Source: Nitriliruptoraceae bacterium (GTDB taxonomy: Bacteria > Actinomycetota > Nitriliruptoria > Nitriliruptorales > Nitriliruptoraceae). From it: a stretch of DNA of 48,876 nt. Both the position numbers and the translations under genes were made by a program. The notes beneath the pieces were generated by a model. That model made no database searches. It saw nothing but the letters and a program-made list of their open reading frames with translations, and had not been told where the DNA came from. The stretch spans positions 1 through 48,876 of the forward strand of contig JAFIEQ010000012.1 of the NCBI GenBank assembly GCA_020832455.1, written 5' to 3'. Positions 34,714-43,456 of the stretch are shown piece by piece (position 1 is the stretch's first letter; each line of letters begins with the position of its first letter).

Positions 34714-35357
34714 CGGCGCGGCTCCGGGAGCAGCCCACGCGCGGCCAGATGCGCCTCCCAGCCGCCGCGGGTGCGACGGCCGGCGTCGTGCTGCGCGGCC
34801 CGCAGCGCGGCGGCGGCCCCACTGGTGCCCGTCGCCTGCTCGAGCCGGCTGAAGGCGAGGTGGGTGAGCGCCACCGCCAGCGCGTCGGCGACGTCGGCCG
34901 GCCTCGGGGGCGCGTCGAGGCGCAGCTGGGCCGCCACGAGGCGACCCACGGCCTGCTTGTCCGCCGAACCGGAGCCGGCGACCGTCTGCTTGACCTGGTT
35001 GGGGCTGTAGGGCGTCACGGGGATGCCGGCGCGCGCCGCCGCCACCAACGCGACCCCCGCCGCCTGACCCGTCGCCATCGCGGTCCGTACGTTCGCGGAG
35101 AACAGCACCCGTTCCACCGCGACCGCATCGGGTCGGTGCCGCTCGATCGCGGCCACGATCGCGTCGTGGACCTGCAGCAGGCGCTGCTCGAGGGCGAGGT
35201 CCGTGCCGGTGCGGATCACGCCGTGATCGACCAACGACGGCGACGACGCGGAGCCCTCCACCACGCCGATGCCGCAGCGGGTCAGTCCCGGGTCGACGCC
35301 CAGGACCCGCAGGCCGCGCCGGGCCGGGGTCGTGGCGGACGGTCGGGCGGCGGCCAA
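34710..35357 (-). CDS. ruvC: Holliday junction resolvase RuvC
   Basis: Dimeric endonuclease that resolves Holliday junctions. The predicted 215-residue product has the first catalytic Asp22 in [11 protein letters not shown], Glu in [11 protein letters not shown], and the final Asp pair in [13 protein letters not shown], with the usual ERVL and NQVKQTVAG sequences. No ATG or GTG sits at a sensible place. The best start is a TTG at 35355-35357 with a perfect AAGGAG Shine-Dalgarno six bases upstream, giving 15 residues before [10 protein letters not shown] longer frame upstream is Pro-rich and unlike the family. Confidence 0.93.
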   Translation of the reverse strand: MAAARPSATTPARRGLRVLGVDPGLTRCGIGVVEGSASSPSLVDHGVIRTGTDLALEQRLLQVHDAIVAAIERHRPDAVAVERVLFSANVRTAMATGQAAGVALVAAARAGIPVTPYSPNQVKQTVAGSGSADKQAVGRLVAAQLRLDAPPRPADVADALAVALTHLAFSRLEQATGTSGAAAALRAAQHDAGRRTRGGWEAHLAARGLLPEPRR

Positions 35358-35363
35358 CCGGAA

Positions 35364-35369
35364 CTCCTT
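35364..35369 (-). promoter_or_regulatory. Ribosome binding site defining a TTG start for ruvC
   Basis: Minus-strand AAGGAG, separated by six bases (TTCCGG) from the TTG start codon of ruvC at 35357. It is the clearest Shine-Dalgarno upstream of the conserved LGVDPG motif and decides the start. Confidence 0.75.
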
Positions 35370-35371
35370 GC

Positions 35372-35415
35372 TGGAGGGGTGGAGGGGTGGAGAGCTGGAG
35401 GGCTGGGGCGGTGGG
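35372..35415 (+). repeat. G-tract repeat upstream of ruvC (possible G-quadruplex)
   Basis: The plus strand has the direct repeat tggagggg twice, then further G runs. There are five tracts of three or four G within 44 bases (35376-35379, 35384-35387, 35400-35402, 35405-35408, 35413-35415). This would lie in the template strand of the ruvC leader region. Quadruplex formation is only predicted from the pattern. Confidence 0.55.
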
Positions 35416-35487
35416 ACGCGCGCTGCGGCGGGGTCCGGTGTCGGACACGCACGCAGGCGAACGTGCGTTCGTGGCACGCTAGCAGCG

Positions 35488-37347
35488 TCAGGCGACGGGG
35501 AGCCGGACCCAGAACCGCGTGTGACCCGGCCGTGACTCGTAGCCGACGGACCCGCCGTGCCGCTCGACGATCTCCCGGCTGATGGCGAGGCCGAGCCCCG
35601 TTCCCCCGCGGCTACGGCGATCGGTGGGCGCCGCCTGCGCGAAACGGGAGAACGCCCGCTCGCGGAACTCCTCGGGCACCCCGGGGCCGCGGTCGGTGAC
35701 CGCGAGCTCCACCCGGTCCTCGTCGAGGGCGACGGCCGACACCTCGACCGTGCTGCCCGCCGGGGCGAACCGGGTGGCGTTCGACAGGTAGTTCGCGAGG
35801 ACCTGCTCCATGCGGTGGCGGTCGACCCTGATCGTGAGCCCTTCGTCGATCGGGCGGAGCTCGAGCCGGACGTCGTGGGAGGCCGCGAAGCCCTCGTGGG
35901 CCGTCACGGCGCGGTGCACGAGCGATGCCGCCGACTCGACCTGGAGCTCGAGTTCGACCTCACCGGCGGCGAGCTGGTCGATGTCGAGCAGATCGTCGAT
36001 CAGCCGTCGCAGCCGCCGCACGTTGCGCGCGGCCATGTCGAGCAGCTGGCGGCCCTGCGCATCGGCCGGGTCGCCGTGGATGCGGTCCAGCAGCTCGATG
36101 GCCCCGCCGATCGAGGTCAGCGGCGTGCGCAGCTCGTGGCTCACGGTGGCCAGGAACTCGTCCTTGAGCGTCTCGGCCCGCACGAGCGCGCTCAGGTCGG
36201 TGGTCGTCCCGCTGATGCGGACCGTGGCACCGTGCTCGTCGTAGGCGACGCGACCGCGGATCCGCACGGGGAAGGACGTGCCGTCGCGCCGGACGGCCAT
36301 CGCACGCAGGTCGAAGCGTCCCCGACGGTCGCGCTGGGCCTGCGCGAGTTGCTCGTCGACCCGGGGCAGGTCGGCCGGATCGGTGACCGCACGCCAGGTC
36401 GTGGGGGTCTCGGGCAGCTCCCCCGGCTCGTAGCCGTGCAGGGCCCACCAGTGCGCCGAGTGCGTCGCGGCGCCCCGCACCAGATCCGCCTCCCACCACC
36501 CGTCCTGGGTGGCCTCCAGCACCCGGTCGAGCAGCTCGCGGCTCTCGACGAGCTGCTGCGCCGCCCGGTGCTCGTCGGTCACGTCCTGGACCGTGCCGAC
36601 CAGGCCGTCGGGCTGCCCGTCGTCGCCGGGGACGGCCTGGGCCCGCTCGCGCACGACCACCTCGGTGCCGTCGGGTCGCATGACCCGGTGGACCTCGTCG
36701 AAGTCCCCCTCGCCGGCCAGGGCGCGCTCCGCCGCCGCGCGGATGCGGGATCGGTCCTCGGGGTGCACCGCCGACAGGAACCGCTCGTACGAGGGCGCCA
36801 CGTCCGGGTCGATCCCGAAGATCTCGTAGATCATGGGCGACCACTCGAGCTGCTGCCCGGGGGTGGCCCGCCAGTGGCCGAACCGCGCGAGCCGGTGCGC
36901 CTGTTCGAGCTGCGCCCGCGCGGTCTCGAGCTCCCGACCCCGCCGCGTGAGCTCCGTGACGTCGCTCACGACCAGCGTGGCGCCGGTCAACACGCCGGCC
37001 CGGTAGCGGCCCTCCGCGGTGACCTGCCACCACCGCTGCTCGCCGTCGCGGACCCCGCTGGCCGGCAACCGCACGATGCCCGACCCCGGGTCCGCCAGCC
37101 GCGAGAACACCGCCTCGATCATCGCCACGTTCGACGCGGTGACGAGCTCGATCAGACGCCGCCCGACCGGGTCGGCGTCGAGGTGCAAGGCCCGGCGCAT
37201 CGCCGCGTTGGCCGCCAGGACGACCCCGGCCGCGTCGACCTCGACGATCCCCTCCCCGGACAGGTCCAGGATCGCACGGGCACGGTCGGCACCTTGGTCC
37301 TCCGCCGCGTCCAGCCGGCGGGCGTCCGTGTGTCCGTCCCGACCCAC
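35488..37347 (-). CDS. Soluble PAS-domain sensor histidine kinase
   Basis: 619-residue histidine kinase with no membrane segment, so probably cytosolic. Three PAS modules are visible: about 22-130 (ILDLSGEGIVEVDAAGVVLAANAA), about 150-262 (a PAS_3-type fold with IYEIFGIDPD, HPEDRSRI and a PAC end GTVQDVTDEH) and about 268-385 (ATQDGWWEADL to ISGTTTDLS). Then the HisKA helix FLATVSHELRTPLTS with phospho-acceptor His404, N box ANYLSNATRFAP, and ATP-lid motifs DRGPGVP and GGTGLGLAIS. All kinase motifs look intact. No response regulator is adjacent, so it is an orphan. The GTG start lies three nt after the yebC stop, and the gene ends 130 nt before ruvC. Confidence 0.93.
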   Translation of the reverse strand: MGRDGHTDARRLDAAEDQGADRARAILDLSGEGIVEVDAAGVVLAANAAMRRALHLDADPVGRRLIELVTASNVAMIEAVFSRLADPGSGIVRLPASGVRDGEQRWWQVTAEGRYRAGVLTGATLVVSDVTELTRRGRELETARAQLEQAHRLARFGHWRATPGQQLEWSPMIYEIFGIDPDVAPSYERFLSAVHPEDRSRIRAAAERALAGEGDFDEVHRVMRPDGTEVVVRERAQAVPGDDGQPDGLVGTVQDVTDEHRAAQQLVESRELLDRVLEATQDGWWEADLVRGAATHSAHWWALHGYEPGELPETPTTWRAVTDPADLPRVDEQLAQAQRDRRGRFDLRAMAVRRDGTSFPVRIRGRVAYDEHGATVRISGTTTDLSALVRAETLKDEFLATVSHELRTPLTSIGGAIELLDRIHGDPADAQGRQLLDMAARNVRRLRRLIDDLLDIDQLAAGEVELELQVESAASLVHRAVTAHEGFAASHDVRLELRPIDEGLTIRVDRHRMEQVLANYLSNATRFAPAGSTVEVSAVALDEDRVELAVTDRGPGVPEEFRERAFSRFAQAAPTDRRSRGGTGLGLAISREIVERHGGSVGYESRPGHTRFWVRLPVA

Positions 37348-37350
37348 CGA

Positions 37351-38109
37351 TCAGGCGTCGAGCACGGCCAGGACGTCGTCGCTGAGATCGACGTTGGCGT
37401 AGACCTCCTGGACGTCGTCGTGATCGTCGAGCACGTCCAGCAGGTTGAGCACCTTCTTCGCGTCGCCCGGGTCACCGACCGGCACCGTGGAGGCCGGCAC
37501 CATCGTCGACCCCGACTCCACCACCCGGTACCCGGCGCTCTCGAGCGTGGTGCGCAGATCGGCGACGTCGGTCGCCTCGCACCAGGCCACGAACCGCTCG
37601 CCGTCGGACTCGAGGTCCTCCATCCCGGCATCGAGACCGGCCATCATCAGCTCGTCCTCGTCCACGCCGGCGGCCTCGATCAGCACCTGCCCCCGCCGCG
37701 AGAACAGGAAGGAGACGCTGCCCGGTTCCGCGAGGCTGCCGCCGGCCTTGGAGAAGGCGCTGCGCACGTCCGCGGCGGTGCGGTTGCGGTTGTCGGTGAG
37801 CACGTCGACCAGCACGGCGACCCCACCCGGGGCGTAGCCCTCGTAGGTGGCCGCCTCGTAGGCAGCGGCCCCGTCGAGTTCGCCGGCCCCACGCTTGCAC
37901 GCCCGCTCGATGTTGTCCTTGGGGACGTCGGCGTCCTTGGCCTTCTGGACCGCGAGGGCGAGCGGCGCGCTCATCTCCGGATCGCCGGTCCCCGACTCCC
38001 GGGCCGCGGACTCGATGGCGCGGATGAGCTTGCCGAACTGCTTGCCACGCTTCTTGTCCTGCGCCGCCTTGCGGTGCTTGATGTTGGCCCACTTGCTGTG
38101 GCCGGCCAT
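37351..38109 (-). CDS. yebC: YebC/PmpR-family protein (transcription or translation factor)
   Basis: 252-residue protein with the family start MAGHSKWANIKHRKAAQDKKRGK, the NRNRTAADVRSAFSKAGGSL motif and the SVSFLFSRRGQV segment. Some members repress transcription; recent work links others to translation of difficult motifs. It is the usual neighbour of ruvC in many bacteria, here separated from it by the histidine kinase gene. The ATG at 38109 has a GAGGAT Shine-Dalgarno. Confidence 0.96.
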   Translation of the reverse strand: MAGHSKWANIKHRKAAQDKKRGKQFGKLIRAIESAARESGTGDPEMSAPLALAVQKAKDADVPKDNIERACKRGAGELDGAAAYEAATYEGYAPGGVAVLVDVLTDNRNRTAADVRSAFSKAGGSLAEPGSVSFLFSRRGQVLIEAAGVDEDELMMAGLDAGMEDLESDGERFVAWCEATDVADLRTTLESAGYRVVESGSTMVPASTVPVGDPGDAKKVLNLLDVLDDHDDVQEVYANVDLSDDVLAVLDA

Positions 38110-38197
38110 GGGATCCTCCGCGGTGCGGGCGATGCGTGGATGGGCCCCGTCCCGGGACCGTCGGCAAGCCTACCGTCGAGGGCAGCGGTGGCAGCCG

Positions 38198-39235
38198 TCA
38201 GGGACGCAACGCCGCGTAGCCCCGACGGACCCGCTCGAGCAACGCGGCCCGCTCGGTCTCGTCGACGAATGCCTGCGCCACCGCGGTGCTCGTCCAGCGC
38301 TCGAGATCGTCGAGATCGACCCCGAAGGTGGCGACCATGGCGGCGGCCTCGCTGGTCGCCGTGACGTCGCTCATCAGACGGTTGTCGGTGTTCAGCGTGA
38401 CTCCGAACCCGAGCGCGTCGAGCCGTGCGATCGGGTGCTCGCCGAGGTCGCGGACCGCGCCGGTGTGCACGTTGGACGTCGGGCACAGCTCGAGCGGGAT
38501 CCCGGCCGCCAGCACCCGGGACGCGACCGGGCCGGGTGTGCCGTCCGGGGCGATGTCGTCGATGATCCGCAGCCCGTGACCGAGGCGTTGCGCCCCCTGG
38601 TCGAGGGCGTCGGCGATGGAGTCGGGACCGTCGGCCTCGCCGGCGTGAAGGGTCACCTGCAGCCCGGCCTCCCGTGCCCGCTCGATGGTGCGGGCGTGAC
38701 GTGCGGCGGGGAACCCGGCCTCCGGTCCGGCGAGGTCGATCCCGACGACGCCGAGGTGGCGGGTCTCGGCCGCCGCCTCGAACGCCTCCGCCCAGCGGTC
38801 CTCGTGGCGCAGCGCGCAGACGAGCTGGCGCAGCACGATGGTGTCGGGACCGGCGGCGAACCCGGCGGCGATGGCCTCGATCACCTCGACGCAGGACAGG
38901 CCGCCCGCGGTGGACAGCTCCGGCGCGAACCGGACCTCGGCGTAGACCACGCCGTCCGCGTCGAGGTCCTCGGCGCACTCGCGCGCGACCCGGCTGATCG
39001 CCTCCGGGGTCTGCATCACCGCGACCGTGTGGGCGAAGGCCTCGAGGTAACCCGGGAGGTCCACGTCGCCCTGCCCCTGGTCGAACCAACGCGCCAGGGT
39101 GCGCTCGTCGCCGGCCGGCAGCTCGTGACCGGCCTCGGCGGCGAGTTCGAGCACCGTCGCCGGTCGCAGGCCACCGTCGAGGTGGTCGTGGAGCAGGACC
39201 TTGGGCGCGCGGCGCAGCAGGTTCTCGTCGATCAC
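38198..39235 (-). CDS. add: Adenosine deaminase
   Basis: Deaminates adenosine to inosine. The 345-residue product has zinc ligands in LLHDHLDGG (HxH), the catalytic region HAGEADGPDS, RLGHGLRI, CPTSNVHTG and the metal Asp in TLNTDNRLMSD. The opening RRAPKVLLHDHLDGGLRPATV and the TDNRLMS form match the actinobacterial adenosine deaminases rather than guanine or adenine enzymes. The GTG start overlaps the pdxT stop (GTGA, 39232-39235). Confidence 0.92.
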   Translation of the reverse strand: MIDENLLRRAPKVLLHDHLDGGLRPATVLELAAEAGHELPAGDERTLARWFDQGQGDVDLPGYLEAFAHTVAVMQTPEAISRVARECAEDLDADGVVYAEVRFAPELSTAGGLSCVEVIEAIAAGFAAGPDTIVLRQLVCALRHEDRWAEAFEAAAETRHLGVVGIDLAGPEAGFPAARHARTIERAREAGLQVTLHAGEADGPDSIADALDQGAQRLGHGLRIIDDIAPDGTPGPVASRVLAAGIPLELCPTSNVHTGAVRDLGEHPIARLDALGFGVTLNTDNRLMSDVTATSEAAAMVATFGVDLDDLERWTSTAVAQAFVDETERAALLERVRRGYAALRP

Positions 39236-39996
39236 GTCAGCTCCGGGCCGGCGGTGTGCAGGGGTGGGCGGACGGTAGCCGTCCCGTCCGGGGCTGCCCC
39301 ACCCGCTTGGAGACCGGCTCGGACCTCCGCGACGAAGCGGGCGTGCAGGCGGTCGTCACCGGTCACCTCGGGGTGGAAAGCCGCGGCCAGCAGGTGGCCC
39401 TGGCGGACCACCACCGGGTGGCCCTCCACCCGCGCCCAGACCTCCACGTCCTCGGCCAGGATGGCCTCGATCCGCGGCGCACGGATGAACGCGACGTCGA
39501 GCGGTCCCCCGTCGATGCCCGCCACCTCGATGCGGGTGTCGAACGAGTCGAGCTGCCGCCCGAAGGCGTTGCGTCGGGTCCGCACGTGCAGTCCGCCCAC
39601 CAGCGGCTGCGGGGTGTCCTGATCGAGCTCGTCGGACAGCAGGATCATCCCGGCGCAGGTGCCGAACACGGGCAGGTGCTGGGCGATGCGGCGCTGCAGC
39701 GGCTCGAGCAGCCCGAAGCGCACGAGCAGCTTGCCGATGGTCGTGGACTCCCCGCCGGGCAGGATCAGCCCGTCGACCGCGGCGAGCTGCGCGGCGTCGC
39801 GGACCGCGACCGCGTCCGCCCCGCAACGACGCAGCGCCCGCAGGTGCTCGAGCACGTCACCCTGCAGCGCCAACACCCCGATCCGGGGTGCGTCCGGGCG
39901 CGGCTCGGGGACCGCGACCCGGTTCGCGAGGCGCTCACCCGGGATCCAGCCGGACGCCGATCGTGGCGCCCGGCTCGGGAGGAAGGACGCGCTCAC
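39232..39996 (-). CDS. pdxT: Glutaminase subunit of pyridoxal 5'-phosphate synthase (PdxT)
   Basis: Class I glutaminase that supplies ammonia to PdxS. The product has the core [28 protein letters not shown], the nucleophile Cys114 in [10 protein letters not shown], and the His208/Glu210 pair in HPE. At 254 residues it is about 50 longer than typical. The GTG start, set by the GTGA overlap with pdxS (39993-39996), adds about 38 residues before the conserved core. No start codon with a ribosome site lies between, so the extension may be genuine. Confidence 0.93.
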   Translation of the reverse strand: MSASFLPSRAPRSASGWIPGERLANRVAVPEPRPDAPRIGVLALQGDVLEHLRALRRCGADAVAVRDAAQLAAVDGLILPGGESTTIGKLLVRFGLLEPLQRRIAQHLPVFGTCAGMILLSDELDQDTPQPLVGGLHVRTRRNAFGRQLDSFDTRIEVAGIDGGPLDVAFIRAPRIEAILAEDVEVWARVEGHPVVVRQGHLLAAAFHPEVTGDDRLHARFVAEVRAGLQAGGAAPDGTATVRPPLHTAGPELT

Positions 39997-40901
39997 CAGC
40001 CGCGGGCGGCGTACTTCTGCTCGTCGGGCAGGTCGTGGATGTTGATCCCGACCATGGCCTCGCCGAGCCCGCGGGAGACCTTCGCGACGACCGCGGGGTC
40101 CTCGAAGTGGGTGGTGGCCTCGACGATGGCCCGCGCCCGCTGCTCCGGGTTGCCGGACTTGAAGATGCCGGAGCCGACGAAGACGCCGTCCGCGCCGAGC
40201 TGCATCATCATCGCGGCGTCCGCCGGGGTCGCGATCCCACCGGCGGTGAACAGCACGACGGGCAGTCGGCCGGTCTCCGCGCACTCGCGGACGAGCTCCA
40301 CCGGGGCCCGGTGCTCCTTGGCCGCGGCGTAGAGCTCGGTCTCGTCCATGGTCGCCAGCCGCCGGATCTCCCCCGCGATCGAGCGCATGTGCCGGGTCGC
40401 CTCGACGACGTTGCCGGTGCCGGCCTCGCCCTTGGAGCGGATCATCGCCGCACCCTCGGACAGGCGACGCAGCGCCTCGCCGAGGTTGGTCGCGCCGCAC
40501 ACGAACGGCACGTCGAACGCCCACTTGTCGATGTGGTGCGCCTCGTCGGCCGGGGTCAGGACCTCGGACTCGTCGATGTAGTCCACGCCGAGCGACTGCA
40601 GGACCTGTGCCTCGACGAAGTGGCCGATGCGCGCCTTGGCCATCACCGGGATCGACACGGCCTCGACGATGCCGTCGATCATGTCCGGGTCGGACATCCG
40701 CGCCACGCCCCCGTCACGACGGATGTCGGCCGGCACGCGCTCGAGCGCCATGACCGCGACCGCACCCGCTTCCTCGGCGATCACGGCCTGTTCCGCGTCG
40801 ATGACGTCCATGATGACGCCACCCTTCAGCATGTCGGCCAGCCCCCGCTTGACGCGGGTGGTGCCGGTGCGGTCGGTGGGGACGTTGGCGGTGTCGCTCA
40901 T
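39993..40901 (-). CDS. pdxS: Pyridoxal 5'-phosphate synthase subunit PdxS
   Basis: Makes PLP from ribose 5-phosphate, glyceraldehyde 3-phosphate and PdxT-derived ammonia. The 302-residue (beta/alpha)8 protein has catalytic Lys89 in [10 protein letters not shown], Lys157 in [11 protein letters not shown], and the C-terminal [29 protein letters not shown] signature. The ATG at 40901 has a GGAG Shine-Dalgarno. Confidence 0.97.
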   Translation of the reverse strand: MSDTANVPTDRTGTTRVKRGLADMLKGGVIMDVIDAEQAVIAEEAGAVAVMALERVPADIRRDGGVARMSDPDMIDGIVEAVSIPVMAKARIGHFVEAQVLQSLGVDYIDESEVLTPADEAHHIDKWAFDVPFVCGATNLGEALRRLSEGAAMIRSKGEAGTGNVVEATRHMRSIAGEIRRLATMDETELYAAAKEHRAPVELVRECAETGRLPVVLFTAGGIATPADAAMMMQLGADGVFVGSGIFKSGNPEQRARAIVEATTHFEDPAVVAKVSRGLGEAMVGINIHDLPDEQKYAARGW

Positions 40902-41007
40902 GGCGTGCTCCGGGGGAGGCCGGGTCGGGAGGCTGGGACAGGGTGGGGCCCCTGCGAGGGTACTGCGCGCCGCGCGAGGCTCCACCTGCGGCCCCGGCGG
41001 CCGGACG

Positions 41008-42135
41008 TCAGCGATCGAGCCCGGGCAGGGAGTCGGGCAGGTGCAACCAGGTCGCCCCCGGCTTCAGCGGGAACGGCGCACCGTCCGGGGTCAGGATCTG
41101 CAGCGTCTCACGGTCCCCTGGTTTGCGCCACATCGCCTCGTAGCGGCGCCCGTCACGCAGCACCAGCGCCGGGCGGCCGTCGGCGTCGGTGACCACGTCG
41201 GTCTCCGGGCACCGGGCCCCGTAGCAGTTGGGCTCCCCGAGGTAGTGCCGGGTGTCGAGCACCACGACGTTGGCCGCCCCGATGACGCCCTCGCCGGTGA
41301 CGGTGAACGACCCGCCGTTCTGCTGGCGGCGGTAGACACCCTCGTCCTCGTCGTAGGCCCACTGGGTCGAGAAGCTGCCCGACATCCGGATGTCGATGGC
41401 GGCACCCGGGTCGTCACAGCCGTCGATCGCGTCGTCCCCGCTGGGGCACGACAGGGCGTCGTCGGGGGCGTCGTCGTCGAAGGTCCAGTCCGCGTCGGGC
41501 ACCGGGTCGGCGTCGCGGTCGATCAGGGCCGCCTGGGTCGCGGTCGGGTCGAGGTAGAGGTTGTGGGGCGCGCGGCGGCTGCTGTCGCGGAAGAACCCGG
41601 CGCCACCTTCCGTGAAGGTGATCGTCGGGGCGGCGGACATCAGCGAGCGCACCTCCGGCCGTGCGCCGGAGTAGGCGAAACCGCTGCGCCCGTACCCGGA
41701 CATGAGCTGGACGTCGACCGGGCGCGCCGAGCGGACCGGGCCGGCGACGTCGGGGACGTCGCTGTGGAACAGGGCGAAGAAGCGGGTCACCCCGGCCTCG
41801 ACGACCTCCTCGTAGACCACGTCCGCGACATCCAACCCCGACTGGGGCCGCGCCTGCGGGGCGTTGTCCACCTTGACCATCACGAGCGGCTGCTCGAGCA
41901 GCTCCTCGTCGAGCTCCAGCCCGGTGAGCGGGGAGATGGGGCCGGTCGCCGCCGGTTCGGGCTCCGGCTCCGGCTCCGGTTCCGGTTCGGGCTCCTCCTC
42001 CTCGGGTTCGGGCTCGACCGGGGTGGGCTCGGGCTCCGGCTCGTCGTCGGAGCCACAGGCGGTGACGAGCAGCGCCAGCACGACCAGCGTGCCCCCCAGA
42101 CGTCGGATCGACGGACGCTTGACGAGTTCACCCAC
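41008..42135 (-). CDS. DUF3048-domain lipoprotein (YerB-like)
   Basis: 375-residue predicted lipoprotein of unknown function. Signal peptide ends in the lipobox LLVTAC (Cys27), followed by GSDDE and a Pro/Glu repeat linker (about residues 32-62). Two DUF3048-type regions follow: [34 protein letters not shown] is the family opening, with [20 protein letters not shown], then [11 protein letters not shown]; the C-terminal part ends in a [11 protein letters not shown] style strand. Four Cys residues (about [21 protein letters not shown]) could form extracytoplasmic disulfides. The GTG start precedes a basic signal region. It stands alone, 106 nt upstream of pdxS. Confidence 0.85.
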   Translation of the reverse strand: MGELVKRPSIRRLGGTLVVLALLVTACGSDDEPEPEPTPVEPEPEEEEPEPEPEPEPEPEPAATGPISPLTGLELDEELLEQPLVMVKVDNAPQARPQSGLDVADVVYEEVVEAGVTRFFALFHSDVPDVAGPVRSARPVDVQLMSGYGRSGFAYSGARPEVRSLMSAAPTITFTEGGAGFFRDSSRRAPHNLYLDPTATQAALIDRDADPVPDADWTFDDDAPDDALSCPSGDDAIDGCDDPGAAIDIRMSGSFSTQWAYDEDEGVYRRQQNGGSFTVTGEGVIGAANVVVLDTRHYLGEPNCYGARCPETDVVTDADGRPALVLRDGRRYEAMWRKPGDRETLQILTPDGAPFPLKPGATWLHLPDSLPGLDR

Positions 42136-42243
42136 GGACGGTCGCTCCCCTGACGAGGCCCTGGTCGGCCCGGACGCCGCGATCGTACGACCCGCCGTGC
42201 GACGGGCCGGACAACCGCAGCCGGATGCGCGTCGGGCGCAACC

Positions 42244-43456
42244 TCAGCGGCCGCGGCTGCCGGGATCCCTGTGGCTCCCGGGACCGCGGGCCGGCGGCGT
42301 GGTGATCCCGACGGCGATGGCGTCGAGGTAGTGGGCCCGGACGCGGGCGGTGACGACCCCCCAGTCGTGGGGGCGCGCCCGGCGCCCCCCCGCCCGGCCC
42401 CCCCCCCCCGGGGGCCCGCGCCGCGGGGCGCCGCCGGGCGGCGACCCGGCTCGCGCTCGCCTCGGGATCGTCGAGTACCCGAGCCACCCGGGCCGCCCAC
42501 GCCGGCACGTCACCGGGGGCCACCAGGGCGCCGTCGCGGCCGTCGGTCACCACCGAGCGGTAGCCCGGTAGATCGCTCGCGACGACGGGTGTCCCCGCCG
42601 CGAGCGCCTCGAGCAGCACGATCCCGAACGACTCCCCGCCCCGCGCGGGCGCCAGCAGGCAGCTCGCCCGGCGGTGCGCACCCAGCAGCGCATCGTCGCT
42701 GACGCGCCCCGCGAAGGTCACGAGCCCGCGGTGCGCGGGCGGGACGGCGCGCTCGAGCCGCGGACGCGCGGGCCCGTCCCCGACGATGTGGAGCCGCACG
42801 GTGCGCCCCCGGTCCAGCAGGGCGCGCCACACCGCCAGTGCGACGTCCGCGCCCTTGCGCGGCTCGAGCCGGCCGACGAACAGCAGCGTCGGCGGGTCGG
42901 TGGGTTCGCGCTGCTGCGCGGGCGCGAACCGGGCCAGGTCCACCCCGTTCGGCACGATCGGGAAGGCGCTCGGGTCCCGCCCGAGCGCGCGTGCGTGGAA
43001 GCCGGCTGCGGCGGCGCTGACGGCGAGGCGCACCGCGAGCCGGGCGTCGTAGCGGCGGGTGAGCGGCCGCAGGGCACCGTAGAGACCCGGTCGCGAGGCG
43101 AAGGCGTGGAAGGTGGCCACCACCGGGGCGATGCCGGGCTGCAGCGCCGCGGGGCCGACCGCCGGAACCATCGGCTCGTGGACGTGGATCACCTCGGGTC
43201 GGAGCTGCGCGAGCGCCCGCCGGGTCCGGCCGGGCACGAAGGGGGACACGGAGATCGGCGCGACCGAACCGTTGAACGGCACGCGGATCGTGCGGGCCAG
43301 CCCCGCCCAACGTGGCGGCGTGGTGCTCCCCCGCCCCGGACCGAGGACCACGACCTCGTTCCCGAGGTGCTGCAGGGCCGCGGCGAGGTGGAGCACGTGC
43401 GTCTGGACCCCGCCGGGGACCCCCAGGTCGTAGGGGCAGACGAGCGCGACCCTCAC
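42244..43456 (-). CDS. pimA: Phosphatidylinositol alpha-mannosyltransferase PimA, frame broken in a homopolymer patch
   Basis: GT4 glycosyltransferase that adds the first mannose to phosphatidylinositol. The opening VRVALVCPYDLGVPGGVQTHV, the PYNGSVA-like PFNGSVAP, HVHEPMVP, FHAFASR, PNGVDLARF, FVGRLEPRKG and GGESFGIVLLEALAAGTPVVAS closely follow mycobacterial PimA. The expected end (HDWGVVTARVRAHYLDAI) is present but in another frame and stops at 42244. The two frames can only join within about 42378-42440, where a C12 run and G-rich sequence sit. The span is 1213 bases, one too many for whole codons. Without correction the original frame runs on to 42128 as Pro/Arg-rich nonsense. I infer a sequencing error, not a natural pseudogene. 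The GTG start overlaps the acyltransferase stop (GTGA, 43453-43456). Confidence 0.85.
42378..42440. other. Low-complexity homopolymer patch inside pimA
   Basis: G/C-only sequence with a run of twelve C (42398-42409) followed directly by five G. It looks like the corrupted ends of the window. The pimA frame breaks here. Confidence 0.7.

Noticed and set aside
35358-35477. Upstream extension of ruvC
   Set aside because: Pro/Ser-rich sequence with no ribosome site; TTG at 35357 has a perfect Shine-Dalgarno.
40902-40985. Upstream extension of pdxS
   Set aside because: The ATG at 40901 has a good Shine-Dalgarno and the normal family N-terminus.
42398-42409. Phase-variable homopolymer controlling pimA
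   Set aside because: Possible in principle, but the patch shares the look of the corrupted contig ends and PimA is normally essential, so an error is more likely.
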